58,289 nt of DNA, from positions 1 through 58,289 of the forward strand of contig NZ_AUXT01000153.1 of the NCBI RefSeq assembly GCF_001625595.1. Reading direction: 5' to 3'. Positions 33,670 through 43,927 of this stretch are shown here, in pieces. This DNA comes from Pseudoalteromonas luteoviolacea NCIMB 1942. GTDB taxonomy: Bacteria > Pseudomonadota > Gammaproteobacteria > Enterobacterales > Alteromonadaceae. The notes beneath the pieces were generated by a model. It did no database searches. It was given only the letters and a program-made list of their open reading frames with translations, and was not told where the DNA came from. The translations under genes were made by a program, and so were the position numbers. The number at the start of each line of letters is the position of its first letter. The stretch's first letter is position 1.

Positions 33670-35590
33670 GTGTATCTATATTCTCTAAAAAGTTTAAAGC
33701 CTTATCTAAGTCTCTAGTGCGAGTCATATCAGGCAGGCTCTTAATAAACGTTTCACCGTATTTTCTCGTAACTAAACGATTATCGCAAATAATCAGTACG
33801 CCTTTATCACTCCTGTCGCGGATCAAACGCCCCACGCCTTGTTTTAGCGCAATGACAGCTTGAGGTAACTGAATGTCTTCAAAGGGTTCTTTGCCACTTA
33901 TCTCTGCATCTTTCATTTTTGCTTGCAGCAGCGGATCATCAGGGGATGTAAACGGAAGTTTATCGATAACAACACAGCTTAACGCATCACCTCTAACATC
34001 GACCCCTTCCCAAAATGACGCCGTACCCAATAGAACTGCATTACCGTGTCGTACAAACTGCTCTAGAATAATACGCTTTGAAGATTGTCCTTGCATAAAT
34101 ACAGGGTATTCTGTTGCAGTACTGATCCCCTCGTATACCAAATGCATTACTCGATAGCTGGTAAAAAGCAAAAAAGTCCTGCCTTTAGCTGCATTAATGA
34201 CTGATTTAGCTATTTTTACCAAAGAATGTGGCATCAATTCGTCTTTGGTTTCTGGTAGGTATCTGGGCAAGCACAACAATGCCTGCTTTTTATAATCAAA
34301 TGGACTATCGACAATTTTATGAAAATCGGGTTTTAGTCCTAAACTCAAATTAAAATGCGTTAAACTATTGTCCACAGACAACGTAGCTGAAGTGAATACA
34401 AATCCGGCCTCTGTCTTGGTAACCAACTCTTGAAAACGCCTTGACACGTCAAGTGGCGTAATGTGGATCGTCACAAACCTTCTCGTTGTTTCGAACCAAT
34501 AACTATAGCCAGTTTGCGTAACATCAAAGGCTCTTTCTAATTGTCCTTTAAATGCAATAACACGCTCAAACGGGTGCTCTATCTTCTCGGTTCTATCTAA
34601 ACACAATTTAAGAACTTTATACAAAAAGTCCAAATTGCTGATAACACGATGAAGCGCCTCACAAATGACTTTATCTTGTAAAGCTTCTCGCCAATCTCCC
34701 CTCGCACCATCTCCACCGAACACCAATCTCAGATCTGCAATACTCGTTGTAAGCTTGTTCAGTGTTTTACCCAGTTGTAACATATCCGGAATATCACTAA
34801 GGTAAATCACGCGGATATCATTTACCAAATCTTGTAACTGTTTGGTGCTAATTGTTTCACCAAAATAATCACTTGCAATTTCATTTACTTGGTGAGCTTC
34901 GTCAAAAACATATGTGTCTGCTGTTGGCATAAGCTCGGCGAAACCAGAATCTTTTACTGCCATATCGGCAAAAAATAAGTGATGATTAATCACAACCAAA
35001 TCAGCTTCCATAGCTCTTAAGCGTGCTTTTCTCACATAACACTCAGCAAAATCTGGGCATTCTTTTCCTAAACAGTTATCAGCCGTTGAGCTTACATATG
35101 GTAATACCTTGGCATCTTCTTCTATGCCTACACAATCAGCAAGATCACCACTTTGCGTCTCTGTCGCAAATTTAGCAACCATAGCTAACTGATGCATAAC
35201 ATCCGAGTCATCTGTAGGCACGTGAGCAACATGTTGATTGAGTCTATACGTACATAAATAGTTAGCACGCCCTTTGAGCAAAGCGGTCTTGCGTCCTTTT
35301 TTCAAAGCTTTTAAAAGGCTCGGTAAATCACGATGAAATAACTGCTCTTGAAGCGCTTTCGAACCAGTTGATATAACCACTTTGTTGTTATTCACCAATG
35401 CAGGCACCAAGTAGGCAAATGTTTTACCTGTGCCGGTTCCAGCTTCTACAACACACTGACCGCCATTCTTTACGATATTATCGATTGCCACGGCCATTTC
35501 AATTTGCGGTAATCTTGGCTGATACCCCTTAAAGTGTTGAGCAAGGGGACCTGTGGATGAAAAGTACTGTTCTATGGACAAAGAAAACAC
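33659..35590 (-). CDS. yoaA: DinG-family ATP-dependent DNA helicase YoaA
   Basis: A 643-residue XPD/DinG-like 5'-3' helicase linked to DNA repair. Walker A is EAGTGTGKTFAY (about 50-61). The iron-sulphur cluster domain has a Cys in RANYLCTYR plus NCLGKECPDFAECYVRK, giving four cysteines. Walker B is VFDEAHQVNE, and later helicase motifs are FTSATLSVDN, LLGTASFWEGVDV and KQGVGRLIRDRSDKGV. The start is GTG. It overlaps tsaB, the arrangement known for yoaA-tsaB in enterics, which supports YoaA over DinG. Confidence 0.92.
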   Translation of the reverse strand: MFSLSIEQYFSSTGPLAQHFKGYQPRLPQIEMAVAIDNIVKNGGQCVVEAGTGTGKTFAYLVPALVNNNKVVISTGSKALQEQLFHRDLPSLLKALKKGRKTALLKGRANYLCTYRLNQHVAHVPTDDSDVMHQLAMVAKFATETQSGDLADCVGIEEDAKVLPYVSSTADNCLGKECPDFAECYVRKARLRAMEADLVVINHHLFFADMAVKDSGFAELMPTADTYVFDEAHQVNEIASDYFGETISTKQLQDLVNDIRVIYLSDIPDMLQLGKTLNKLTTSIADLRLVFGGDGARGDWREALQDKVICEALHRVISNLDFLYKVLKLCLDRTEKIEHPFERVIAFKGQLERAFDVTQTGYSYWFETTRRFVTIHITPLDVSRRFQELVTKTEAGFVFTSATLSVDNSLTHFNLSLGLKPDFHKIVDSPFDYKKQALLCLPRYLPETKDELMPHSLVKIAKSVINAAKGRTFLLFTSYRVMHLVYEGISTATEYPVFMQGQSSKRIILEQFVRHGNAVLLGTASFWEGVDVRGDALSCVVIDKLPFTSPDDPLLQAKMKDAEISGKEPFEDIQLPQAVIALKQGVGRLIRDRSDKGVLIICDNRLVTRKYGETFIKSLPDMTRTRDLDKALNFLENIDTHET

Positions 35591-35771
35591 TAGCGCTGCT
35601 TGATAAGTTGCGCAATTTTAATTTTAAAACCGCCAATGAGCAAGCCACACGAGTAAACAACTTATATTATCAACCTTAACTGCAATATTTTTAGGAATAC
35701 GCAACCCCTTACTACCTCTTGTATGTAGTGCCAAATGCCCCACTCTTTCTCGAGTTTTTATTTATATCAAA

Positions 35772-36002
35772 TTACGCCCAAGTATCTAAATGCTCTTGCT
35801 CGTCAGTATCTTTTTTTTCCTCATCATCGTCGTTTGCTGGCAAATCTCGTTTGTCTTTCAATTCACTATCAATTTGATTTGCTAGAGACTTCCCCTTGAT
35901 CTTTTCCGCTTTATTATCCAAAACGCCTACGATCTTAAACGGGCCATTGTGCGCAACTTGCAACCTAACTATAGGTGCCATATATGTTTTAAAGACATCC
36001 AT
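35772..36002 (-). CDS. Small acidic hypothetical protein
   Basis: The protein has 76 residues from the ATG at 36002, which has GGGG eight bases upstream; a TTG one codon earlier is not needed. It has a short beta-like N-terminal part (APIVRLQVAHNGPFKIVGVLDNK), a basic middle, and a strongly acidic tail (NDDDEEKKDTDEQEHLDTW). The family was not recognised. It is divergent from the his operon leader. Confidence 0.55.
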   Translation of the reverse strand: MDVFKTYMAPIVRLQVAHNGPFKIVGVLDNKAEKIKGKSLANQIDSELKDKRDLPANDDDEEKKDTDEQEHLDTWA

Positions 36003-36091
36003 CAAGATTTCCCCTACACCACAGAAGTGATTGACCTACATACTTATTATCGGCTGATATATTTTATTCTTTAATTAATACCAAAAAGTTC

Positions 36092-36120
36092 TTGCTCTTT
36101 TTAGCGCTTTCATGATTATC
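36092..36120 (+). promoter_or_regulatory. Candidate his operon promoter
   Basis: TTGCTC (36092-36097) and ATTATC (36115-36120) lie 17 bases apart, 51 bases upstream of the leader peptide start. The match to sigma70 hexamers is moderate. Confidence 0.4.
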
Positions 36121-36170
36121 TATAAGCAGTTAATCGAATTACATAAAATTTTTACATCATAGGTAACACA

Positions 36171-36221
36171 ATGTTTTTAAATCTGACAGCTGTACATCAT
36201 CACCATCATACATCGGGATAG
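36171..36221 (+). CDS. hisL: His operon leader peptide
   Basis: A 16-residue frame, MFLNLTAVHHHHHTSG, has five consecutive His codons (CAT CAT CAC CAT CAT), the hallmark of a histidine attenuation leader (E. coli HisL has seven). Stalling at the His codons when charged tRNA-His is scarce should favour the antiterminator over the terminator at 36301-36325. Confidence 0.93.
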   Translation: MFLNLTAVHHHHHTSG

Positions 36222-36300
36222 CCTGTCAGGTATTTCGCTGGTGGGTTATTCCTAAAAGGAACCTCCGGCGAACCAAGTAACAAATTCAAATTTATTTTCG

Positions 36301-36325
36301 CCCTGAGGTTCCCTCGGGGTTTTTA
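36301..36325 (+). terminator. His operon attenuator terminator
   Basis: CCCTGAGG / CCTCGGGG form an 8-bp stem (one G-T pair) with a TTC loop, followed by T5. It lies 80 bases after the leader stop and 26 bases before hisG. The upstream GGAACCTCCGG (about 36260-36270) can pair with the left arm region as antiterminator. Confidence 0.88.
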
Positions 36326-36350
36326 GTTTTTAATATTAGGAAAATAAATT

Positions 36351-37250
36351 ATGAATACTTCTACACGCTTACGTATCGCAATTCAAAAATCAGGCCGCTT
36401 ATCAAAAGATTGCCAGTCCCTTTTAAAACAACTGGGCATTAAGCTCAATTTACGTGAACAACGTTTAATCGCACACTCAACAAATATGCCAATTGATGTG
36501 CTTCGCGTACGAGACGATGATATTCCGGGTCTAGTCATGGATGGCGTATGTGACCTAGGTATCGTTGGTGAAAACGTACTGGTTGAAACACAAGCAGAGC
36601 GCAAACGAGCTGGACAACCGAATGAAGTTAAAAAGCTCTCTAAGTTAGACTTTGGCTATTGCAGATTGGCGCTAGCTTGGCCTCAAGAGCTTGAGCAACA
36701 GCCTAAAGAATGGTTCAACGGAAAGCGTATCGCGACGACCTACCCAGAAATTCTTAAGCAATATCTCGAGGCGGAAAACATTGATGCAAGTGTGGTAATG
36801 CTAACGGGTTCTGTAGAAGTAGCTCCCCGTGCAGGTCTGGCTGATGCAATTTGTGATCTCGTTTCAACTGGCGCAACACTTGAGGCAAACGGCTTGATGC
36901 AGGGTGAGACTATTTTGGAGTCAAACGCATGCCTTATCCAAAATGCGAATTTAAACGACGATTCAAAACTATCGCTCATTAATAAACTCCTTCCTCGACT
37001 AAAAGGAGTCAGACAAGCGAAAGAAAGTAAATACATCATGTTACACGCACCGAAAGCAAAGCTTGACGAAGTATGCGAATTACTGCCAGGTACGGGCCAA
37101 CCTACGCTGCTCGCACTAGCTGGTAGCGATGATTATGTTGCGCTGCACATGGTCAGTAGTGAAACTTTGTTTTGGGAAACCATGGAAGAGCTCAAAGGGT
37201 TAGGTGCAAATTCCATTCTAGTAATGCCAATCGAAAAAATGATGGAGTGA
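36351..37250 (+). CDS. hisG: ATP phosphoribosyltransferase, long form
   Basis: The first and feedback-controlled step of histidine synthesis joins ATP and PRPP. The 299 residues match the long HisG form (E. coli 299) with the C-terminal His-binding regulatory domain. Motifs are [39 protein letters not shown] and the PRPP loop region [18 protein letters not shown] (about 165-182). It is the first structural gene of the his operon, and TTAGGA precedes the ATG. Confidence 0.97.
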   Translation: MNTSTRLRIAIQKSGRLSKDCQSLLKQLGIKLNLREQRLIAHSTNMPIDVLRVRDDDIPGLVMDGVCDLGIVGENVLVETQAERKRAGQPNEVKKLSKLDFGYCRLALAWPQELEQQPKEWFNGKRIATTYPEILKQYLEAENIDASVVMLTGSVEVAPRAGLADAICDLVSTGATLEANGLMQGETILESNACLIQNANLNDDSKLSLINKLLPRLKGVRQAKESKYIMLHAPKAKLDEVCELLPGTGQPTLLALAGSDDYVALHMVSSETLFWETMEELKGLGANSILVMPIEKMME

Positions 37251-37253
37251 TTC

Positions 37254-38549
37254 ATGCTGGTTTGGAATGAGCTCGACAGGCAATCGAAACAATCAGCACT
37301 AACCCGCCCAGCGGTTAGCGCTGGGGTTGAGGTGCAAGCAGCGGTTGAAACCATAATTTCAAAAGTAGCAGCGCTTGGAGACGATGCGCTCCTGGAACTT
37401 GCACAACAGTATGATGATAGACAGTCTCCTCGACTGCGTGTGCCAACGTCTGAAATTGAACAAAGCGCATCACGCCTCAGTGACGAATTGAAGCGTGCCA
37501 TCGACCAAGCATATGACAACATTCAAAAGTTTCATGCAATGCAATTGCCGCAGCCAAAGAAACTTGAGACGCAACCAGGTGTGACTTGCGAATTACGTTA
37601 TCAAGCGATTGATGCGGTTGGTATCTATGTGCCGGGCGGAAGTGCACCTTTGCCTTCTTCCGTATTGATGCAAGGAGTTTGCGCACAACTAAGTGGCGCA
37701 CGTGCGATTGTGCTCGCTACACCAGTACAGGGTGATGAAACAATCCACCCAGCCATTTTGTACGCTGCAAAAAAATGTGGAATAGAGACGATTATCGAGA
37801 GCGGCGGCGCAGGTGTAATTGCTGCAATGGCCCTAGGTACAGAGTCCGTGCCTAAGGTAAGCAAAGTGTTTGGCCCAGGTAATGCCTATGTCACCATGGC
37901 AAAGCAGATCCTGTCTCAATCAGTGCCGGGGTTTGCCATAGATATGCCAGCTGGGCCTTCTGAGGTATTAGTCATAGCTGACAAAACTGCTAACCCAGCA
38001 TTTGCAGCAGCTGACCTTTTGTCTCAAGCAGAGCATGGGGCAGATTCTCAAGTTCTGTTGCTAAGTGATGATGAGACGTTTATCAAAGAAGTAAATGCTG
38101 AAATCGACCGTCAACTTGCATCGCTAAGTCGCGCCGAGACAGCAAAAAAGGCAATGAAAAACAGTTCGCTAATTTTGGTTGAATCTATTGAACAAGCATT
38201 TGAATTATCCGCTGAGTATGGCCCCGAGCATTTAATTTTACAGTGCCAAGACGCCTATAACTGTCTTGATAGAGTGAAAAATGCAGGCTCAGTGTTTGTT
38301 GGAGATTACACTCCCGAATCTGCCGGTGACTATGCGTCAGGTACTAATCACGTATTACCCACTTATGGTTATAGCAAGACTTATTCGAGCTTAAACCTAA
38401 TGGACTTTTATAGAACGTACACAGTGCAAGAAATTACAAAAGATGGATTAAGCTGCCTTAGCACAGCGATACTGCCCTTAGCAGAAGCTGAGGGTTTAGA
38501 CGCACACGCGAATGCCGTTGCAATAAGATTAAATGGTGGAAAAAGCTAA
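37254..38549 (+). CDS. hisD: Histidinol dehydrogenase
   Basis: It oxidises L-histidinol to histidine in two NAD-dependent steps, the last of the pathway. It has 431 residues (E. coli 434). The family signature region is present: VPGGSAPLPSSVLMQGV, VFGPGNAYVTMAKQIL, IDMPAGPSEVLVIAD, LLSQAEHGADSQVLLL with zinc-binding residues, and GDYASGTNHVLPTYG. The start codon lies 3 bases after hisG. The stop overlaps hisC by one base (TAATG). Confidence 0.97.
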   Translation: MLVWNELDRQSKQSALTRPAVSAGVEVQAAVETIISKVAALGDDALLELAQQYDDRQSPRLRVPTSEIEQSASRLSDELKRAIDQAYDNIQKFHAMQLPQPKKLETQPGVTCELRYQAIDAVGIYVPGGSAPLPSSVLMQGVCAQLSGARAIVLATPVQGDETIHPAILYAAKKCGIETIIESGGAGVIAAMALGTESVPKVSKVFGPGNAYVTMAKQILSQSVPGFAIDMPAGPSEVLVIADKTANPAFAAADLLSQAEHGADSQVLLLSDDETFIKEVNAEIDRQLASLSRAETAKKAMKNSSLILVESIEQAFELSAEYGPEHLILQCQDAYNCLDRVKNAGSVFVGDYTPESAGDYASGTNHVLPTYGYSKTYSSLNLMDFYRTYTVQEITKDGLSCLSTAILPLAEAEGLDAHANAVAIRLNGGKS

Positions 38550-39598
38550 TGTCAAAATCATTATTACCAAAGAACATAGCTGAATTAAAAGCATATAGCT
38601 CAGCCAAGAGTGAAAAGCTAACAGGGACAACATGGTTAAATGCCAATGAAAGCCCTTATGCAAAAGAGTTTAAGCTCAGCATAAGCAACTTAAACAGATA
38701 CCCAGAACCACAGCCCGAAAAAGTCACCAATGCGTATTCCAATTACTCGCAATTGAACGCTGAGCAAGTATTAATGACCCGTGGCGCTGATGAAGGGATA
38801 GAGCTTTTAATGCGCACCTATTGTGAATCGGGTAAAGACAGCATAGCAATTTTCACACCTACATATGGAATGTACAAGGTGTCTGCGGATACACAAAATA
38901 TTGCGATAAACGAACTCAGCCAAAATCTACTGTTAAACGCTGATGTAAGTGAAATTTGCGAGTCAATTGCTGGCGCAAAATTGGTGTTTATTTGCAACCC
39001 AAACAATCCAACCGGTAGCCTTACTCCAGTGAGTAAAATTGCAGCTTTAGCTAAATCTTTGTCTGGTAGAGCGCTAATCATCGTAGATGAAGCTTATATA
39101 GAATTCTGTCCTGAGCAAAGTGCTGTGCCTTTGCTACAAGACTTCGAAAATATCGCTGTTCTTAGAACACTATCGAAAGCATTTGCGTTAGCGGGTCTTC
39201 GTACAGGCTTCTTGCTTGCAAATACTAATCTGTTGGCACCAGTTAGAAAGGTAATCGCACCCTACCCTGTATCCACAGCGGTAGCTTTGATTGCAGAGCA
39301 AGCTCTGAGCACGGACTCAGTGACTCAAATGCGACGACAAGTCTCGATTTTGAATCGTAACAAAGACAGTCTAAAAACAGTACTTAGTAACTCACCTAAG
39401 GTCACCCAAATATTGAGCGGTGAAGGCAACTTCATTACTTTGCAACTTAGTGATAAGTGCTTTATTGAGACTGCAATGCAACAAGGTACCATCATGCGTC
39501 CGTTTTCTTTATATGGTGAAGACAATTGGTTACGCATTTCCATTGGTAGTGAGCAAGAATTAGAACAAGTCAGGCTCTGGCTTGAGCAACCAGAGTAA
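38549..39598 (+). CDS. hisC: Histidinol-phosphate aminotransferase
   Basis: A PLP enzyme that transfers an amino group from glutamate to imidazole acetol phosphate. It has 349 residues (E. coli 356). Visible are WLNANESPYAKEF, RGADEGIELLMRTYC, FICNPNNPTGSLTP, VDEAYIEFCPEQS and the PLP-lysine motif LRTLSKAFALAGLRTGFLLA (Lys about 212). It overlaps hisD by one base and lies 13 bases before hisB. Confidence 0.96.
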   Translation: MSKSLLPKNIAELKAYSSAKSEKLTGTTWLNANESPYAKEFKLSISNLNRYPEPQPEKVTNAYSNYSQLNAEQVLMTRGADEGIELLMRTYCESGKDSIAIFTPTYGMYKVSADTQNIAINELSQNLLLNADVSEICESIAGAKLVFICNPNNPTGSLTPVSKIAALAKSLSGRALIIVDEAYIEFCPEQSAVPLLQDFENIAVLRTLSKAFALAGLRTGFLLANTNLLAPVRKVIAPYPVSTAVALIAEQALSTDSVTQMRRQVSILNRNKDSLKTVLSNSPKVTQILSGEGNFITLQLSDKCFIETAMQQGTIMRPFSLYGEDNWLRISIGSEQELEQVRLWLEQPE

Positions 39599-39611
39599 GT
39601 AAGGAAGTAGA

Positions 39612-40673
39612 ATGAGTACGCCGTATCTATTTATAGACCGAGATGGCACCTTGATTGAGGAGCCAGTGACAGATAAGCAAGTAGACAGTTTAGAAAAATT
39701 AGCCCTACTGCCTGATGTGATCCCAGCAATGCTTGCATTACAAAATGCCGGCTACAAGTTAGTTATGGTTTCGAACCAAGATGGCCTAGGCACTGCTAGC
39801 TTTCCTGAAGAAGATTTTGCAGCACCGCACAATATGATGATGGGTATATTTACCTCTCAGGGTATCAAGTTCGATGAAGTCCTTATATGTCCGCACTTCG
39901 ACGAAGACAAATGTGACTGTCGTAAGCCTAAAACTGGTTTATTAACAAACATCATGCGCTCAGGGAAAGTGGACTTATCACGCTCCTATGTAATAGGTGA
40001 CCGTCAAACAGATATTGAGCTTGCCAAGAACTTATGCATTGAAGGCATTTTGTACGAGAACAATTGGCCTCAAATTGTCACCAAGCTCACGACTCAAAAT
40101 CGCGAAGCAAAGATAGTCAGAAATACCAAGGAAACGCAAATATCTGTTGCCGCTAACTTAGATCAAAGCACAAATGGTGAAATCAGCACAGGGCTTGGTT
40201 TTTTTGATCACATGCTTGACCAAATTAGAACACACGCAAACATTGGCTTAGAAGTTAAAGCCAGCGGCGACCTACACATAGATGAACACCACCTTGTTGA
40301 GGATGTCGGGATTGCGCTTGGACAGGTTATAAAGCAATCGCTTGGCACCAAATCTCAGATAGCGCGCTATGGTTTTGCACTCCCAATGGATGAATGCAAA
40401 GCTGAGTGCCAACTCGACCTGTCAGGTCGTGCGTCTTTTGTGTTAAATGCAAGCTTTAGCCGAAACATGGTGGGTGACTTAGATGTACAAATGGTCGAGC
40501 ACTTTTTTAGGTCGCTCGCCGACAATGCTCAGATCAGCTTAATTTTAAGTGTCACTGAAGGGAATTGTCACCACCAAGTTGAAGGCCTGTTCAAAGCGTT
40601 TTCTCGGGCACTCAGAATGGCTATAGCAAAAGACACAACGCAACAAACAGCAAGCTCTAAGGGGTGTTTATGA
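39612..40673 (+). CDS. hisB: Bifunctional histidinol-phosphatase / imidazoleglycerol-phosphate dehydratase
   Basis: The 353-residue fusion (E. coli 355) performs steps 7 and 9. The N-terminal HAD phosphatase domain (about 1-165) has [13 protein letters not shown] with the nucleophile Asp, VSNQDG, a zinc loop [14 protein letters not shown], and [12 protein letters not shown]. The C-terminal dehydratase domain (about 166-353) has [40 protein letters not shown] and [18 protein letters not shown] with Mn-binding His/Glu. Its stop overlaps the hisH start (ATGA). Confidence 0.97.
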   Translation: MSTPYLFIDRDGTLIEEPVTDKQVDSLEKLALLPDVIPAMLALQNAGYKLVMVSNQDGLGTASFPEEDFAAPHNMMMGIFTSQGIKFDEVLICPHFDEDKCDCRKPKTGLLTNIMRSGKVDLSRSYVIGDRQTDIELAKNLCIEGILYENNWPQIVTKLTTQNREAKIVRNTKETQISVAANLDQSTNGEISTGLGFFDHMLDQIRTHANIGLEVKASGDLHIDEHHLVEDVGIALGQVIKQSLGTKSQIARYGFALPMDECKAECQLDLSGRASFVLNASFSRNMVGDLDVQMVEHFFRSLADNAQISLILSVTEGNCHHQVEGLFKAFSRALRMAIAKDTTQQTASSKGCL

Positions 40674-41260
40674 TAGCCATTATTAATACCGGCTGTGCAA
40701 ATATTAATTCGGTGAGGTTTGCGTTTGAACGTCTAGGCGTAACACCTGAGATTATCTCAGACCCCTCCCAATTAAACGGCTTTGAACGCGCAATATTACC
40801 TGGAGTTGGGCATGCAAATGTCGCGATGAAACGTTTGGAGGAACAAGGCTGGCGAGAAGCAATCGAACAGTATGAGAGACCATTGATGGGTATATGTTTG
40901 GGTATGCAATTGCTATGTGATTACAGTGAAGAAGGGAAAATTGAAGGACTCGGTGTGATCAATGGACAAGTTACACAATTACAAACTGGCAAGCTTACTA
41001 GCCCGCATATGGGGTGGAATACGATTCAAACTGTCAAACAACACCCTTTAACTGCGGGCATCGTTCCTGATGATCAAGTTTATTTCGTTCACAGCTTTGC
41101 GCACACCGTAAATAGCTCGACCTTGGCACAATGCGAGTATGGTCAACCCTTTTCTGCCATCGTTGCTAATGACAATTATGCTGGTATGCAATTTCACCCA
41201 GAAAAGAGCGCCAAAGTGGGCGCAAAACTATTAAATAACTTTATGCAATGGCAAGTTTAA
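40670..41260 (+). CDS. hisH: Imidazole glycerol phosphate synthase, glutamine amidotransferase subunit
   Basis: HisH releases ammonia from glutamine for HisF. It has 196 residues from the ATG at 40670, which overlaps the hisB stop (ATGA); a GTG six bases upstream is less likely. Class I amidotransferase triad motifs are visible: LPGVGHAN, the nucleophile in [11 protein letters not shown] (Cys about 77), and [12 protein letters not shown] with His and Glu. Translational coupling to hisB is likely. Confidence 0.96.
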   Translation: MIAIINTGCANINSVRFAFERLGVTPEIISDPSQLNGFERAILPGVGHANVAMKRLEEQGWREAIEQYERPLMGICLGMQLLCDYSEEGKIEGLGVINGQVTQLQTGKLTSPHMGWNTIQTVKQHPLTAGIVPDDQVYFVHSFAHTVNSSTLAQCEYGQPFSAIVANDNYAGMQFHPEKSAKVGAKLLNNFMQWQV

Positions 41261-41272
41261 TAAGGATAAAAA

Positions 41273-42007
41273 ATGATTATTCCAGCTTTAGATGTTTTAG
41301 ATAGTCAAATCGTCCGTCTTTACCAAGGCAAATATGATACGGCTCAATTTTACCCTTTTGACTTGCAAACCCGGCTCCATGAGTACCAAGAATCTGGTGC
41401 GATTAAGCTTCACCTAGTTGACCTAGAAGGCGCAAGAGATCCAAACAAAAAGCAATGGCTCCAAATACAACGGGCAACAAGCCAGTTGAACACGCCATAT
41501 CAAGTAGGGGGCGGTATTCGCTCCTATGAAGATATAAAACAATGGTTAAAAGCTGGTGCTGGACAAGTCGTCATTGGTTCATTGGCGGTTGACCAAAAAG
41601 AACAACTTGCACAGTGGATCGAAGAGTTTGGCCCAGAGCGATTCGTTATTGCATTAGATGTCAACAAAACCGAAAACGGCTGGTCCGTTGCGACCCATGG
41701 CTGGCTAAGCAACTCCGAGGTTTCTCTGTTCGAGCTAATTGACTTTTATATACAAGTTGGTGTTTATGACTTTTTGTGCACTGACATCAGCAAAGACGGC
41801 ACCATGACCGGACCTTCTTTTGAGCTTTATGAGCAAATTGTTCAATATAATCCAGCAGCAAAGGTTCAAGCTTCTGGTGGCGTGAGCTCGCTGCAAGACA
41901 TTCAACGCCTAGTTAAAATTGGAGTGAGCGGAATTATTTTGGGTAAATCTTTACTGGACGGTGCATTTACTGTTGAGGAGGCCATCGCATGTTATCGAAG
42001 CGAATAA
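41273..42007 (+). CDS. hisA: Phosphoribosylformimino-5-aminoimidazole carboxamide ribotide isomerase
   Basis: A 244-residue (beta/alpha)8 barrel (E. coli 245) catalysing the Amadori isomerisation of ProFAR. It has [18 protein letters not shown] with the catalytic Asp8, [41 protein letters not shown] with the second catalytic Asp, and [13 protein letters not shown]. It overlaps hisF by 19 bases. Confidence 0.97.
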   Translation: MIIPALDVLDSQIVRLYQGKYDTAQFYPFDLQTRLHEYQESGAIKLHLVDLEGARDPNKKQWLQIQRATSQLNTPYQVGGGIRSYEDIKQWLKAGAGQVVIGSLAVDQKEQLAQWIEEFGPERFVIALDVNKTENGWSVATHGWLSNSEVSLFELIDFYIQVGVYDFLCTDISKDGTMTGPSFELYEQIVQYNPAAKVQASGGVSSLQDIQRLVKIGVSGIILGKSLLDGAFTVEEAIACYRSE

Positions 42008-42768
42008 TTCCTTGTTTAGACGTAAAAAACGGCCAAGTCGTCAAGGGCGTGAAATTTAAGCAACACGAAGTGGTTGGCGACATTATCGAGCTCGCCAAAA
42101 TATATAGTGAGCAAGGTGCTGATGAGTTAGTGTTTTATGAAATTAGCGCGAGCGTCGAAAAAAGACTGCTTGATTTAAATTGGGTAAGAGATGTCGCAAG
42201 AAATATTGATATTCCGTTTTGCGTCGCGGGTGGTATCAAGTCTGTTGAAGATGCAGCAAAAGTGCTCGAACAAGGTGCAGATAAAATTTCAATTAACAGT
42301 CCTGCAATCGCCCGCCCTGAACTTATAAAAGAGTTACACGATGAGTTTGGAAAGCAATGTGTCGTTGTAGGCATTGACAGTTTTTATGATGCAAAAAGCG
42401 GTGAATATCTAGTTTATCAACTAACAGGCGATCCGGATGCATCTAGTCAAACTCGATACAAAACACAAGAGTGGGTAACTAAAGTACAAGAGTTAGGAGC
42501 GGGCGAAATTGTGTTGAACTGTATGAATCAAGACGGTGTGCGCAAAGGCTATGATTTAAATCAGTTACAAGAAATGAGAGCACTGTGTGACATACCCCTT
42601 ATCGCATCGGGTGGTGCTGGGAAAATAGAAGACTTTTCCGCAGTTTTCAATCAAGCAAATGTAGATGGAGCACTTGCCGCCAGCGTATTTCACAAGCAAG
42701 TAATTCAGATACCAACACTAAAACAGTATTTAGCAAACAATAAGGTAGCGACAAGACTATGCAGCTAA
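41989..42768 (+). CDS. hisF: Imidazole glycerol phosphate synthase, cyclase subunit
   Basis: A 259-residue barrel (E. coli 258) that cyclises PRFAR using ammonia channelled from HisH, producing IGP and AICAR. Motifs are [19 protein letters not shown] with the catalytic Asp11, [44 protein letters not shown] and [12 protein letters not shown]. It overlaps hisA at its start and hisI by 10 bases at its end. Confidence 0.97.
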   Translation: MLSKRIIPCLDVKNGQVVKGVKFKQHEVVGDIIELAKIYSEQGADELVFYEISASVEKRLLDLNWVRDVARNIDIPFCVAGGIKSVEDAAKVLEQGADKISINSPAIARPELIKELHDEFGKQCVVVGIDSFYDAKSGEYLVYQLTGDPDASSQTRYKTQEWVTKVQELGAGEIVLNCMNQDGVRKGYDLNQLQEMRALCDIPLIASGGAGKIEDFSAVFNQANVDGALAASVFHKQVIQIPTLKQYLANNKVATRLCS

Positions 42769-43370
42769 CTCCATCTAATATCGACGCAGTCGATTTCGAA
42801 AAGGCAGACCTCATTCCCGCAATCGTACAGGACTACGCCACGGGTGTGATTTTAATGCAAGGTTTTATGAATAAAGAGGCATTACAAACTACCTTCGACA
42901 AAAGGCTTGTGACCTTCTTTTCTCGATCTAAATCTAGGCTTTGGACAAAGGGAGAATCATCTAACAATGTATTGACCCTAGTTGAAGCACATACAGATTG
43001 CGACTTTGATAGTATTCTTTTACTAGCAACGCCAGCTGGGCCAACGTGCCATTTGGGTACACAAAGTTGCTTCGCGGATGCGAAACCCGAACTCGCATTT
43101 TTGGGAACACTCGAAAAAGTTATATCAGAACGGAAAAACGCTGATCCTAGCGACAGTTATACGGCTTCTCTGTTTGCTAAAGATCTGAGTCGCAGCTGTC
43201 AGAAAGTTGGTGAAGAAGGCGTTGAAGTTGCACTGGCCGCTATGAAGCACGACAAAGAGGAATTACTTAACGAGTCAGCTGATTTAATTTACCACTTGTT
43301 AGTACTTTTACAACGTAGTGAGATCAGTTTGTCGCAAGTTGTCGATACATTGGCCAAAAGGCACCAATAA
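42759..43370 (+). CDS. hisI: Bifunctional phosphoribosyl-AMP cyclohydrolase / phosphoribosyl-ATP pyrophosphatase
   Basis: The 203-residue HisIE fusion (E. coli 203) performs steps 2 and 3. The cyclohydrolase domain has [55 protein letters not shown] with zinc-binding cysteines. The C-terminal pyrophosphatase domain has [24 protein letters not shown] and [14 protein letters not shown]. It is the last his gene. No clear terminator follows, so the next lipoprotein gene may be partly cotranscribed. Confidence 0.97.
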   Translation: MQLTPSNIDAVDFEKADLIPAIVQDYATGVILMQGFMNKEALQTTFDKRLVTFFSRSKSRLWTKGESSNNVLTLVEAHTDCDFDSILLLATPAGPTCHLGTQSCFADAKPELAFLGTLEKVISERKNADPSDSYTASLFAKDLSRSCQKVGEEGVEVALAAMKHDKEELLNESADLIYHLLVLLQRSEISLSQVVDTLAKRHQ

Positions 43371-43428
43371 CCTACCTCAGAAGATATGACCATGGTATGC
43401 TTAGGGAAAATTCGAAAAGGAAGCTGCC

Positions 43429-43926
43429 ATGGTTTTTCGCCATCTAATATACTCTCTTGGCTTTATTGCACTGACTGCCTGCAATTCACTACCAAGTGAC
43501 GTTCAGAAAAAAGTTGAAAATATGACTGACTGTGAAAAAGTCAATGCGCTCATTTCTGGCGCTGATGACGGTTTTGCAATTTTGAAAGGCAGTGAGATCA
43601 ATGGCAAGTTGATGAAGAGTTGGCAACCAAAGGCACACCTACTCAAAAATAGCTGCCAAATCAATTTATATACCAGCGGTAACACGGCTTATGAATGCAA
43701 CAAATCATTTGCAGGAAAAACCGAAGCATTAGTCAGATTTGAACAGGTGAATGAGCAACTTAAAACTTGTTTGAGTGCAGATTGGACTGAAAAGCAACAC
43801 TATGGTGATGATACCAGTCGTTCAACTTTTACCAGCGAGCATTCTGAAACAAAAGTTGCTGTTAATTTTGGTAGCACGCTAGATAAAAGTAAACCTTGGG
43901 CTGTCAGTTTGGAAATTGTTAAGTAG
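43429..43926 (+). CDS. Small lipoprotein, hypothetical
   Basis: A 165-residue protein with a lipoprotein signal (YSLGFIALTAC, Cys18). The mature part contains four more Cys and the segment NKLMKSWQPKAHLLKNSCQI-like helix/strand mix; no family was recognised. AGGAAG precedes the ATG. It lies 58 bases after hisI and one base before the glycosyltransferase gene, with which it is probably cotranscribed. Confidence 0.7.
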   Translation: MVFRHLIYSLGFIALTACNSLPSDVQKKVENMTDCEKVNALISGADDGFAILKGSEINGKLMKSWQPKAHLLKNSCQINLYTSGNTAYECNKSFAGKTEALVRFEQVNEQLKTCLSADWTEKQHYGDDTSRSTFTSEHSETKVAVNFGSTLDKSKPWAVSLEIVK

Positions 43927-43927
43927 T

